From contig CAZOLJ010000001.1 of assembly GCA_964580575.1 (NCBI GenBank), forward strand, positions 57,268-121,267: 64,000 bases of DNA. The letters run 5' to 3'. The notes under the pieces are model-generated. The model saw only the letters and a program-made list of their open reading frames with translations. It was not told the DNA's origin and ran no database searches. Of the stretch, positions 43,490 through 51,668 are shown piece by piece (the first letter of the stretch is position 1; each line of letters begins with the position of its first letter). Both the position numbers and the translations under genes were made by a program. The DNA comes from CAVPDE01 sp964580575 (GTDB lineage Bacteria > Desulfobacterota > DSM-4660 > Desulfatiglandales > HGW-15).

Positions 43490-45640
43490 TTACTCAATCT
43501 TGCTATCTTTATCCAATAATTTTTTCAGGTAAATAAACTGCTTTTCGAAGACATCCGCTCTCTTGGCCATCACTTGATAGAGGACAGGGATGATGAGGTC
43601 TGCGGACAACAGGACGTCACCGGCGCTCCCTTTTGTCATGATGAGGTCCATGGTCTGACGGAACAAGTTTTCGTCGCGACCTATCCTCTCAGAGAGAATC
43701 TCCCCTGCCTGCAAGGTCATCTCCTCCAGACCTGCTGCATGATACACCTCAAGGAGGTGAAGATGGGGAGTGACATCCCTGGGGTTCGCAGCTGCAGAGT
43801 TCTTCAGGTGCATCTCAGCCCGATCCAGTTGTTTCTTCTGCTTGTAAATCATCCCCAGATAGAGGTGCGCGGAGCCTTTGATCGCCTCGGCCTCTGAAGC
43901 TTTCACGAAGTGGCGTTCCGCCCGGTCCGTCTCTCTCTGTCTCATGCGGTGCAGACCCATGTTGAAATTCACGTAGGGATTCTCCGAATCCATCCTGTAC
44001 GCTCGTTCCAGATAGGCTAATGCGGTCTCCGCATCTCCTTCCGCGCCATAGAGAACCGCAAGGTCAGCCAAAGCCTGGGGCAGATTGGCGTCCATCTGGA
44101 GAGCCTGTTCATAAAGAGCTTTTGCCTTGTGAAAATCGCCCAGTTGATAGTATACCCGCCCTAGGTGGTAATAAGTGACGACCTTTTCTGTTTTTCGATT
44201 CACTCCCTTGCTCTCCAGCGCCTTTTCAAATTCCCCGATCGCTTCCTTAAGCCTGCCCTGCTTTTGATAAGCCACTCCGAGATTGTGATGAGGGCGGAAT
44301 TGATCCGGGGCTTTGAGGGAGGCGTCGGACCAGAGAGAGGCCTCCGTTTTCCACGCAAAATTTCGGAGATACGTCGCGTGACCCAGTCCAAAAACGAGCA
44401 AAACGACGAAAGCGGCCAGGATACTTCTCATGCCTGCTGCGTTCCCATATCTCCCGATGAGAAGACAAATTCCCATGGCGAGGGGAAGGAAGACGACCAT
44501 GGAGGGGATGTAGTTCCTGTGTTCGAACACCAACTCCAGGGGAAACATGCTTGATTCCAGCAGGTGATTCACCAGGAAGAAGAGAATACAAAAGGACAGG
44601 ATTCGGTACCTTCTGCTGAAGAAGATTGCAAAAACAACCGCCCCGACAAGGGAGAGGATCGCGAAAAGCGTGCTCACCGGGCTGAAAAGAGATGTGGAAA
44701 TGTCAAAGGAATGAGCAATGCTCAGCCGACCCGGAAGAGGGTAGAAAATCAGAGAGAGATAAAACAGGACGACCCGTGGCTGCGTCAGAAGTCTCTGGGA
44801 CAGGGTAAATGGTCGTTCTTCGTAATCATTCAGGAAGGACAAAAAACTTCCCCTCCTGTAGTAGACATACAGAACGCTCAGAGTCAGCATCAGTGCAAGC
44901 GCCGTCAGAACATAGGTCTTGTTTCTCGTGATCCAGGAAACGATGTCGGCTTGAACAAGAATGCCTTCATACAAGAGGATACTGAATGGGAGAAGGGCCG
45001 CGTTCTCTTTTGATCCAAAGGCCAGGACAAAGGCCGTGAAGCAGAGGGCTCCATATAGAAACCGCCTCTTTCCATCCTGGGCAGTCCGCCCCTTGGCATA
45101 GAAAAACATGCTCATGATGTAGTACAACCCGGCCAAGGAGGTCATCCGCTGCACCACATAGGTCACGGATTGTGTCTGGATAGGGTTGATCGCCCAAAGT
45201 ACGGCGGAGAGGAGTGCGATCGAATAGGCGCTCGCGGCGTATTTTTCATGAAAGGAAGGAAGGTGGAGGGTCTGGTACAGGAACAGGAAAAGGAAAACAG
45301 AACAAAGCCAGTGAATAAGCAGGTTGACCAGGTGAAAGGAGAAGGGATCCGTCCCTGAGATAAAGAAGTTCAAAGCAAAGGTGAGGCCGGCGAGAGGTCG
45401 GTAAAGCCTGTCCGGATAGTTAAGGTCTGAGTGGAGTGACTTCGAGATGCCCGACCACGTCAAGTCTTTCAAGTGGATGTACGGATTCTGAATGATGCTG
45501 TGGAAATCGTCAAGGTGCCACCCACAATCCAGAGAGTTGGAGTAAACCAGAAGGAGAATAAAGGCCAGGGCAGCAGAGGAGAAAAAAAAATGAACCGGCC
45601 CGAGGGCCAGTTCACTTTCTTGGGTTGGTTCAATACTCAT
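43490..45640 (-). CDS. TMTC-like protein O-mannosyltransferase with TPRs
   Basis: 716 residues. The first ~430 are a polytopic GT-C domain: after helix 1 comes WHLDDFHSIIQNPYI with the Asp-Asp pair (residues 44-45), then YRPLAGLTFALNFFISG, FHLVNLLIHW and NPIQTQSVTYVVQRMTSLAG, the hallmarks of TMTC/DUF1736 proteins. From ~430 to ~650 there are TPR repeats (HHNLGVAYQKQGRLKEAIGE, ADLAVLYGAEGDAETALAYL). TMTC proteins transfer mannose from polyprenyl-P-mannose to Ser/Thr of exported proteins. Its ATG shares one nucleotide with the pilA stop (TGATG), so it is translationally coupled to the pilin, its probable substrate. Confidence 0.85.
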   Translation of the reverse strand: MSIEPTQESELALGPVHFFFSSAALAFILLLVYSNSLDCGWHLDDFHSIIQNPYIHLKDLTWSGISKSLHSDLNYPDRLYRPLAGLTFALNFFISGTDPFSFHLVNLLIHWLCSVFLFLFLYQTLHLPSFHEKYAASAYSIALLSAVLWAINPIQTQSVTYVVQRMTSLAGLYYIMSMFFYAKGRTAQDGKRRFLYGALCFTAFVLAFGSKENAALLPFSILLYEGILVQADIVSWITRNKTYVLTALALMLTLSVLYVYYRRGSFLSFLNDYEERPFTLSQRLLTQPRVVLFYLSLIFYPLPGRLSIAHSFDISTSLFSPVSTLFAILSLVGAVVFAIFFSRRYRILSFCILFFLVNHLLESSMFPLELVFEHRNYIPSMVVFLPLAMGICLLIGRYGNAAGMRSILAAFVVLLVFGLGHATYLRNFAWKTEASLWSDASLKAPDQFRPHHNLGVAYQKQGRLKEAIGEFEKALESKGVNRKTEKVVTYYHLGRVYYQLGDFHKAKALYEQALQMDANLPQALADLAVLYGAEGDAETALAYLERAYRMDSENPYVNFNMGLHRMRQRETDRAERHFVKASEAEAIKGSAHLYLGMIYKQKKQLDRAEMHLKNSAAANPRDVTPHLHLLEVYHAAGLEEMTLQAGEILSERIGRDENLFRQTMDLIMTKGSAGDVLLSADLIIPVLYQVMAKRADVFEKQFIYLKKLLDKDSKIE

Positions 45641-46017
45641 CAGTTGCTGGTTATGCTGCCACCCGGACCTGTGATTGTATAGGTCTTGTTTCCGGATTCG
45701 TGAAACGCGGTCATGGTGTACTGCGAAGAACCGGCAGTACCAGCTACAGTCACTTTCTGCGAAGTGTAAAAACCATAGGTGGCTCCATAAAGGTTTGTCG
45801 CCGGATTGTTAACATAATGCTGATTGTCCACATAATAAGCTTCCTGAGCAGTCGCCGCATTCCTGAGGTCAGCTTCCGCAGCGGCGTTGTAGGACCTGGT
45901 CCTGTAAGCCGAGAACTGCGGGATGGCGATGGCCGCCAGGATACCGATGATCGCGATAACAATCATCAACTCAATCAGTGTGAAACCTTCATTATTCCTC
46001 ATCATTTTCGTAAGCAT
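45640..46017 (-). CDS. pilA: Type IV pilin major subunit
   Basis: 125 residues. A short leader MLTKMMRNNEG ends at the prepilin peptidase site, followed by FTLIELMIVIAIIGILAAIA, the class III signal helix with Glu5. The ATG at 46017 follows AGGAGG at 8 nt. The globular part is short and rich in Ser, Thr, Asn and Tyr (SQKVTVAGTAGSSQYTMTAF, TYTITGPGGSITSN), offering many O-glycosylation sites; no Cys pair is present. Upstream lies a possible sigma-54 promoter and a pilR gene, and downstream the TMTC-like transferase overlaps its stop codon. Confidence 0.95.
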   Translation of the reverse strand: MLTKMMRNNEGFTLIELMIVIAIIGILAAIAIPQFSAYRTRSYNAAAEADLRNAATAQEAYYVDNQHYVNNPATNLYGATYGFYTSQKVTVAGTAGSSQYTMTAFHESGNKTYTITGPGGSITSN

Positions 46018-46180
46018 TTTCTTATCCTCCTTGACTTTGACTATATATTCTTGGTTCTAAACCTTGATTATCCTGACACCTTGATTCCTTTGGAAACCTT
46101 CTACCTTTGTTTCACCTCCTCCCCCTCTACCGGTTTTATCCTAGGGCTTGCGAGCGTTTTGCTATTTGCCATGAGTAATA

Positions 46181-46196
46181 TACAAGTCCTGTGCCA
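46181..46196 (-). promoter_or_regulatory. Possible sigma-54 promoter for pilA operon
   Basis: On the minus strand TGGCAC, 5 nt, TTGTA (46196 down to 46181) matches the -24/-12 consensus TGGCAC-N5-TTGCW with one change at -12 (GT for GC). It lies about 165 nt upstream of pilA. A PilR-type sigma-54 activator is encoded next door, and pilA promoters are commonly sigma-54 dependent. The rest of the leader (46018-46180) shows no clear structure. Confidence 0.45.
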
Positions 46197-46377
46197 TTTG
46201 GAGGAGTTGGGAGCACCAAAAAATAAATTCAAACTTTTCAATAAGTTAATGCGTTATTTCTGAATGAGTTTGAAGACCGCCGCCTCTTAGGCCTTTCAGC
46301 ATTATACGAAATGACACATTTTGGAGGGGAATTGCCGCTTTTTGTCAGGGATTTTGGTAAGGGAAGACATGATCGAG

Positions 46378-46504
46378 CAGGCTGATCAAAAACACCCAGA
46401 TGCAAGGCAGCCGAGATCCCGAAGAGTGAGCCCCGCAGGAGGCTGCGGGACGCAACGATGAGGGATGAGGATAACGCCGCAAATGGGCGTTTTTCATCAG
46501 CCTG
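46378..46504. repeat. 127-bp MITE-like palindromic element
   Basis: The ends are imperfect inverted repeats of about 21 bp: CAGGCTGATCAAAAACACCC at 46378 and, on the opposite strand, CAGGCTGATGAAAAACGCCC from 46504. The centre has a CCCGCAG/CTGCGGG hairpin. One end abuts the pilR stop codon exactly. It resembles, from memory, ~120-bp repeats common in Deltaproteobacteria. It may serve as the pilR transcript end, since the arms can fold into one long hairpin. Between it and the pilA promoter (about 46200-46377) nothing else is recognised. Confidence 0.65.
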
Positions 46505-47899
46505 TTAATCCGGAGAAGTGGACAGCCCCAGCTTGTCCAGGCGGTATCGAAAGGACCGCATCGTGATCCCCAAGAGAGTGGCCGCCCTTTGTTTGGACCC
46601 ATGGGCCATTTCCAGCCCCCTGAGAATGTAATCCCTTTCGATCTCGGCCAAAATCTGATCCAGGTTGATGCCCTCCGGAGTGAGATCCCTGCGCCGGCGG
46701 CCTTCCCTGTTCCGCTCTCGCTGAAAATTGGAGAGGGTCAGGCTCTCAGGAAGCACGATGTTGGATGTTTCAAGAGCCACGCTCCGTTCAATGATGTTTT
46801 CCAGCTCTCTCACATTGCCCGGAAAACTGTACTGCTTCAGGATGTCCATGGCATAAGCGGAGATCTTCTTCACATTCTTGCCAAAATCCCGTGAGTACTT
46901 CTCCAGGAAATGCTGGGACAGCAGGGCCAGATCCCCTTCCCTTTCCCTCAAAGGGGGCATGGCGATGTGGATGACGTTCAATCTGAAAAAAAGGTCTTCC
47001 CTGAACCGACCATGGATCACTTCATTTTCAAGCTCCTTGTTGGTCGCGGAAATCAAACGCACATCCACGCTTTTTTCTTCGGTCCCGCCCACTGCCGTGA
47101 AGGTGCGCTCCTGAATGACCCTCAAGAGCTTAACCTGGATCGCGGGCGTTAGCTCCCCGACTTCATCCAGGAACACGGTTCCGCCGTCCGCCACTTCAAA
47201 GAGACCTTCCTTGTCCGCGGCCGCTCCTGTAAAGGCGCCTTTCTTGTAGCCGAAGAGTTCGCTTTCTATGAGGTTGTCGGGAATCCCGGCGCAGTTGATC
47301 ACCACGAAGTTCTTGTCGCTTCTCGGGCTCTGACGATGAATCGCCCTGGCCACCAGCTCTTTTCCTGTCCCGCTCTCACCGGAGATAAAGACATTCGATT
47401 TGGTCGGACCCACCCGCTCGACGAGATCGTAGATCCTCTTGATCTGCGGACTTTCACCCACCAGACACCCGAAGTGCCGGATGCTCCTGGATTCGCTTTC
47501 CCCCTCGACACCCGTGGACGGCTTCCTGGATTCCAGGGCGTCCTGGACGATTTTCTTGAAGTCCTGCACCTTGAAAGGCTTGGGGATATAGTCGTAAGCC
47601 CCTTCCTTCATAGCCTCCACAGCCGTTTCCGCAGTGGCAAAGGCGGAAATCATGATCACGATGCTCTCAGGGCTCAGCTCTTTGGCCTTCTTCAGAACAT
47701 CGATCCCGTCGATGTCCAGCATCCGGATATCCGTAATGATGAGATCAAAGGTGCTGTTTTCCAGAACTTTGAAAGCCTCTTGCCCGCTCGCCGCCAGGCT
47801 CACCCGATACCCTTCCTTGGTGAGCAGGATCTCGAGGAATTCCCTCATGCTTCTCTCGTCATCCACGACCAGGATGCTATAGATTTCTTTCCCAGACAA
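46505..47899 (-). CDS. pilR: Sigma-54-dependent response regulator, PilR/NtrC family
   Basis: 464 residues. The receiver domain is residues 1-~120 (LVVDDERSMREFLEILL; phospho-Asp in DLIITDIRMLDIDG). The AAA+ domain ~145-375 has Walker A GESGTGKE, the sigma-54 contact loop GAFTGA and DGGTVFLDEVGEL. The C-terminal Fis-type HTH is RAATLLGITMRSFRYRLDKL. It starts at TTG 47899 inside the 3' end of pyrC, preceded by a full AGGAGG within pyrC; the genes overlap by 23 nt. PilR is the likely symbol because pilA is the next unit downstream, but no PilS kinase gene is in the window. Confidence 0.85.
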   Translation of the reverse strand: MSGKEIYSILVVDDERSMREFLEILLTKEGYRVSLAASGQEAFKVLENSTFDLIITDIRMLDIDGIDVLKKAKELSPESIVIMISAFATAETAVEAMKEGAYDYIPKPFKVQDFKKIVQDALESRKPSTGVEGESESRSIRHFGCLVGESPQIKRIYDLVERVGPTKSNVFISGESGTGKELVARAIHRQSPRSDKNFVVINCAGIPDNLIESELFGYKKGAFTGAAADKEGLFEVADGGTVFLDEVGELTPAIQVKLLRVIQERTFTAVGGTEEKSVDVRLISATNKELENEVIHGRFREDLFFRLNVIHIAMPPLREREGDLALLSQHFLEKYSRDFGKNVKKISAYAMDILKQYSFPGNVRELENIIERSVALETSNIVLPESLTLSNFQRERNREGRRRRDLTPEGINLDQILAEIERDYILRGLEMAHGSKQRAATLLGITMRSFRYRLDKLGLSTSPD

Positions 47900-49166
47900 T
47901 TCGACCTCCTACCATGGTCATGACATTGATTCCCTTCATCCCCCAGCCTATGAAAGGTGAGTTCTTGCTCTTGGATCTCAAGTCTTCGGCTTTCAGGACG
48001 TAGGAATACTCCGGATCGAGCATGGCAAGGTCTGCCACGGCTCCTTCTCTCAGAACTCCTCCTGCAACCCCCAAAAGGGTGGCGGGGAGATAGGACAGCT
48101 TACGCACCGCGTCAGGCCAAGTCAGGAGCCCCTGCTGGATGAGGCGAAGGGTGAGAGGGACCGCTGTCTCCAGGCCGACGATGCCGAAGGGGGCTTTTTC
48201 AAAGGCTACGTTCTTTTCCGCCTGGCTGTGCGGCGCATGATCCGTGGCAATCACGTCAATGACCCCTTCAGCAAGCCCTTTCTTGATCGCCTCCACATCC
48301 TCAGGCTCTCTCAAGGGTGGATTCATTTTGGCGTACGTATTATACTCCACCACGGCCCGATGATCTAAGGAAAAATAGTGGGGGGCGGTTTCCGCGGTCA
48401 CCGGAACTCCTTCCTGCTTGGCTCTCCGGATCAATTCCACGGAACCGGCCGTGCTGACATGAGCAATGTGCACCGGACAGCCCGTTTCCCGGGCCAGGGA
48501 AATCTCCCTCCGGACCATCCCCTCTTCGCTCGCCGCCGGGATGCCCTTCAGCCCAAGGCGTGAACACACGGAGCCCTCATGCATCACCCCGCCGGCGGAC
48601 AGGCTCAAGTCCTCGCAATGGGAAATCACCGCAAGGCCGGAGGATCTTCCCAGTTCCATGGCTTGCCGCATGAGTTCGCGCTTTTTCACCGGCTGACCGT
48701 CGTCCGAAACGCCGACCGCCCCGGCTCTTCGCAGTTCACCGAAATCCGTGAGAGCTTCTCCCTGCTGCCCCCGGGTGATCGCCGCGATCGGATAGACCCG
48801 GCAGAGGTTCGCCTCTCTGGCGCGACGGAGAATGAACTCCGTGACCGTTCCCCCATCGTTGACGGGCTTGGTATTCGGCATGCACGCAAGAGCGGAGAAT
48901 CCTCCGGCAACACCCGAGAGGCTTCCGGTGACAATGGTCTCTTTGTGCTCGTAGCCGGGTTCCCTCAGGTGAACGTGCATATCCACCAGGCCGGGCACCA
49001 CCAGGCGGTTCCGTGCATCGATTTTCCTGAGCAGAGGTCCTGCTTCAGCAAAGACGCCGGGAGGGAGGATCTTCACAATCCTCTCCTTTTCGATCAGGAG
49101 ATCCTGCTCCTCCACTCGGTTAAGGGCAGGATCAACCAGTTTCCCCCCTTGAATCAAAATCGCCAC
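47877..49166 (-). CDS. pyrC: Dihydroorotase
   Basis: 429 residues, the length of the class I (PyrC/AllB-type) dihydroorotases. It closes carbamoyl-aspartate to dihydroorotate in pyrimidine synthesis. Metal ligands: DMHVHLREPGYEHKETI near residue 60, VISHCEDLSL, HIAHVSTAGSVELI and the C-terminal VIATDHAPHSQAEK with the catalytic Asp. pilR begins within its last codons. pyrB, its usual partner, is not next to it here; the rplQ terminator lies just upstream, so pyrC-pilR form a separate unit whose promoter should lie in 49167-49240, where I see no clear consensus. Confidence 0.95.
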   Translation of the reverse strand: MAILIQGGKLVDPALNRVEEQDLLIEKERIVKILPPGVFAEAGPLLRKIDARNRLVVPGLVDMHVHLREPGYEHKETIVTGSLSGVAGGFSALACMPNTKPVNDGGTVTEFILRRAREANLCRVYPIAAITRGQQGEALTDFGELRRAGAVGVSDDGQPVKKRELMRQAMELGRSSGLAVISHCEDLSLSAGGVMHEGSVCSRLGLKGIPAASEEGMVRREISLARETGCPVHIAHVSTAGSVELIRRAKQEGVPVTAETAPHYFSLDHRAVVEYNTYAKMNPPLREPEDVEAIKKGLAEGVIDVIATDHAPHSQAEKNVAFEKAPFGIVGLETAVPLTLRLIQQGLLTWPDAVRKLSYLPATLLGVAGGVLREGAVADLAMLDPEYSYVLKAEDLRSKSKNSPFIGWGMKGINVMTMVGGRIVWERNL

Positions 49167-49242
49167 GGCCCAAACCCTCGCCCGAACCGGATAAACTTTA
49201 TTACCACAGAGCCCTTAAAGGGAACAGCAGAAAATCGGAAGA

Positions 49243-49283
49243 ACAAAAAACCTCCTTGTCGATCACTTGGCAAGGAGGTTTGT
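49243..49283 (-). terminator. Rho-independent terminator of the ribosomal supercluster
   Basis: A perfect 10-bp inverted repeat AACCTCCTTG/CAAGGAGGTT (49249-49258 and 49271-49280) with a 12-nt loop is followed, on the minus strand, by a T-rich run TTTTTTGTT. It lies after rplQ and its vestigial tail. Confidence 0.85.
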
Positions 49284-49315
49284 TCCTTCAACACAGTCTA
49301 TGTCTCACCGTGGGC

Positions 49316-49443
49316 TCATGCCGTTTCCTTCTCCGCACTTTCCGGCTTCTTCGTCTCGGTTTTCTCCGCCGGTTGTTTTTTTCTTTGGGCTTCGCCTCTT
49401 TCTTTTTCTTTGCGCCAGTCTTGTCTGCGGTGCCGGTCTTTCC
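49316..49443 (-). pseudogene. Vestigial C-terminal tail of ribosomal protein L17
   Basis: Directly after the rplQ TAA the same frame continues as GKTGTADKTGAKKKKEAKPK. At a run of seven A (49376-49382 on the plus strand as T) it shifts; adding one A would continue as KQPAEKTETKKPESAEKETA and a stop at 49316. This is the low-complexity Lys/Ala/Glu tail seen on L17 in several phyla, now cut off by a stop codon and a frameshift. Alternatively a sequencing error in the A run plus a genuine stop. No function is expected. Confidence 0.55.
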
Positions 49444-49827
49444 TTATTTCTTTCCTTTCTTCTTTTCCTCTTCCTTGAGCAGGAGCTGGATGATCGAAAT
49501 CAGGGCGCCGTCGCCTTTGCGGTTCTCCTTTTTGACGATCCGGACATACCCTCCCTGCCTGTCCATGAACCGATCCTTGAGCTCGTCGAAGAGCTTGTGG
49601 ACCACAGCCTTTTCCCGGATCGTCGCCATCGCCTGCCTCCGGGCATGAAGATCTCCACGTTTGGCCAGAGTGATCATTTTTTCCGCCACCTGCCTCAATT
49701 CCTTTGCGCGGGCGTCCGTCGTCTCCAGTTGCTCATGCTTGAACAAAGAAGTGACCATGTTCCGAACCATCGCCAAACGATGACTGGGCGCGCGCCCCAG
49801 ATTTCTACCTGCTTTTAAATGTCTCAT
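49444..49827 (-). CDS. rplQ: 50S ribosomal protein L17
   Basis: 127 residues. The opening MRHLKAGRNLGRAPSHRLAM and the segment TSLFKHEQLETTDARAKELR are diagnostic of L17, which binds 23S rRNA near the exit tunnel. Last gene of the alpha operon, 4 nt after rpoA. It ends in a Lys/Glu-rich stretch; the frame beyond its stop still encodes a typical L17 tail (see 49316-49443), so the present protein looks shortened at the C-terminus. The core domain is complete. Confidence 0.97.
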   Translation of the reverse strand: MRHLKAGRNLGRAPSHRLAMVRNMVTSLFKHEQLETTDARAKELRQVAEKMITLAKRGDLHARRQAMATIREKAVVHKLFDELKDRFMDRQGGYVRIVKKENRKGDGALISIIQLLLKEEEKKKGKK

Positions 49828-49831
49828 GGAT

Positions 49832-50866
49832 CTAAGCCTTTTCTTCCTTCCCGGGCTCGGCCGCCAAGTCCGGTTTTTTCGGTAAAGGGAAATTGTCGAG
49901 TTTCATCCCCAAGGAGAGCCCCATTTCCTCAAGGATGCCCTTGATTTCGTTAAGGGATTTTCTGCCGAAGTTCTTGGTCTTGAGCATCTCGGCTTCCGTT
50001 TTCTGCACCAGCTCCCCGATGTAGGTAATGCTTGCGTTTTTTAGGCAGTTGGCTGAACGCACCGAGAGTTCAAGCTCGGACACGGGTCTGAAGAGGTTCG
50101 CATTGAGCTTCTCTTCGTCCTCCTGCTGCTCCGTTTCCAGCGGCTCAGGCTCTTCCTGGAAGTGGATAAAGGGCTGCGTCTGCTCTTTCAGGATTTTCGC
50201 CGCATAGGCGACCGCGTCTTCCGGAGAGACACTTCCGTCTGTCCAGACCTCCAAGGTCAGCTTGTCGTAATCCGTGATCTGCCCCACCCGTGCGTTGGTG
50301 ACCACATAGTTCACCTTTTGAATGGGCGAAAAGATGGCATCCACGGGAATCTCTCCGATGCCCTGCTCCACGCTCTTGACCGTCTCCGTGGAAAGATACC
50401 CCTTTCCCATCCTCACTACCATCTCCATGCCCAGCCGGGCTTCCTTGTTGAGAGTGGCGATGTGCTGCTCGGGATTCAGGATCTCCACCTCTCCTTCGGT
50501 CTCGATGTCCTTCGCTGTGACCGCCCCTTCTCCCTCTTTGGACAACCGGATCACCGCTTCTTCGGACTCGATCAACCTCAGCTTGACCTGCTTCAGGTTG
50601 AGAATGATGTCCGTCACGTCTTCTCTGACCCCCGGGATGGTGGAAAACTCGTGGACCACGTCATCGAATTTCACGGACACCACCGCGGCCCCCTGCAGGG
50701 AAGAAAGAAGGATTCGCCTCAATGCATTTCCGATGGTAATGCCGAAACCTCTCTCGAGGGGTTCACACATAAACTTGCCGTAGGAATGGGTACGACTGTC
50801 CTCCTCAATCAAGATGCTCTTCGGCTTGATCAGCTCTCGCCAATTCCTTGCTTTTAGATCTGTCAA
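49832..50866 (-). CDS. rpoA: DNA-directed RNA polymerase subunit alpha
   Basis: 344 residues. The N-terminal dimerisation domain (GFGITIGNALRRILLSSLQG) and the C-terminal domain (LELSVRSANCLKNASITYIG, NFGRKSLNEIKGILEEMG) that contacts UP elements and activators are both complete, joined by an acidic linker near residue 240-255. The start is TTG, with GGAGGTC 6-7 nt before. It lies between rpsD and rplQ in the alpha operon. Confidence 0.97.
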   Translation of the reverse strand: MTDLKARNWRELIKPKSILIEEDSRTHSYGKFMCEPLERGFGITIGNALRRILLSSLQGAAVVSVKFDDVVHEFSTIPGVREDVTDIILNLKQVKLRLIESEEAVIRLSKEGEGAVTAKDIETEGEVEILNPEQHIATLNKEARLGMEMVVRMGKGYLSTETVKSVEQGIGEIPVDAIFSPIQKVNYVVTNARVGQITDYDKLTLEVWTDGSVSPEDAVAYAAKILKEQTQPFIHFQEEPEPLETEQQEDEEKLNANLFRPVSELELSVRSANCLKNASITYIGELVQKTEAEMLKTKNFGRKSLNEIKGILEEMGLSLGMKLDNFPLPKKPDLAAEPGKEEKA

Positions 50867-50904
50867 AAAAGACCTCCGATTAAGTGATTGATCTGCCTTC
50901 TTGC

Positions 50905-50922
50905 TTGGCCCCGCAGGGCCAA
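50905..50922 (-). other. Hairpin in the rpsD-rpoA spacer
   Basis: In the 137-bp gap between rpsD and rpoA a perfect 7-bp stem TTGGCCC/GGGCCAA with a 4-nt loop is present. No T tract follows on the transcribed strand, so it is not an ordinary terminator; it could adjust rpoA expression relative to the ribosomal genes or stabilise the mRNA. Confidence 0.5.
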
Positions 50923-51003
50923 CGTCCCTCCGGTCGGTTTCCTATGACAGAAACAGGTCCAATGACATCGTTCCAAGAGCGCCCTTCCTCATAGGCTGCC
51001 CGC

Positions 51004-51633
51004 CTACTTGGAATAGAGTTCCACAATCAGGCTTTCCTGGATGGGCATGGTCAATTCCGCGCGGTTTGGAACGGCTTTTAGAATTCCCCTGAATTTTTCC
51101 TTCTCCACCTCCATCCAGTTGGGAATCCCTCTTCGGGCAACCGTCTCCATCGCTTCCAGAACGACCGGGATTTTCCTCTTGGCATCTCGGACTTCGACCG
51201 CATCGCCCACCCGCACCTGATAGGAAGGGATATTCACTTTCTTGCCGTTCACCACCACGGTGTTGTGTCGGACCAACTGGCGCGCCTGGGTCCTCGAGGA
51301 GGCAAACCCCATGCGATAAACCACATTGTCCAGCCGGCACTCCAGCAGGACCAGCAGATTGGTGCCGGTGATCCCCTTTTGTTTCTCCGCGAGGAAGTAG
51401 TATCTCCTGAACTGTTTTTCCAGGAGGCCGTAGATCCTTTTCACCTTTTGTTTTTCTCTCAACTGCAACTGATAGTCCGAGAACTTGCCGCCCCGCCTCT
51501 GTCCGTGCTGGCCCGGTGCATAAGGCCTGCGTTCAAAGGCGCACTTCTCCCCGTAGCAGCGGTCTCCTTTCAGAAACAGCTTAAGGTTTTCTCTTCGACA
51601 CAACCGACATGAAGCCCCAGTTTCTCTCGCCAA
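51004..51633 (-). CDS. rpsD: 30S ribosomal protein S4 (zinc-finger form)
   Basis: 209 residues. The start is TTG with AGGAGG 8 nt before. The N-terminus carries four cysteines (CRLC then CYGEKC), the zinc-binding C+ form of S4, whereas E. coli has lost them. The S4 RNA-binding fold follows (LECRLDNVVYRMGFASSRTQ, ARQLVRHNTVVVNGKKVNIP). S4 is a primary 16S rRNA binder and represses the alpha operon in enterics. Spaced 36 nt from rpsK. Confidence 0.97.
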   Translation of the reverse strand: MARETGASCRLCRRENLKLFLKGDRCYGEKCAFERRPYAPGQHGQRRGGKFSDYQLQLREKQKVKRIYGLLEKQFRRYYFLAEKQKGITGTNLLVLLECRLDNVVYRMGFASSRTQARQLVRHNTVVVNGKKVNIPSYQVRVGDAVEVRDAKRKIPVVLEAMETVARRGIPNWMEVEKEKFRGILKAVPNRAELTMPIQESLIVELYSK

Positions 51634-51668
51634 TCCAGATCCTCCTCTTTACAATGACCGTTGACCGT

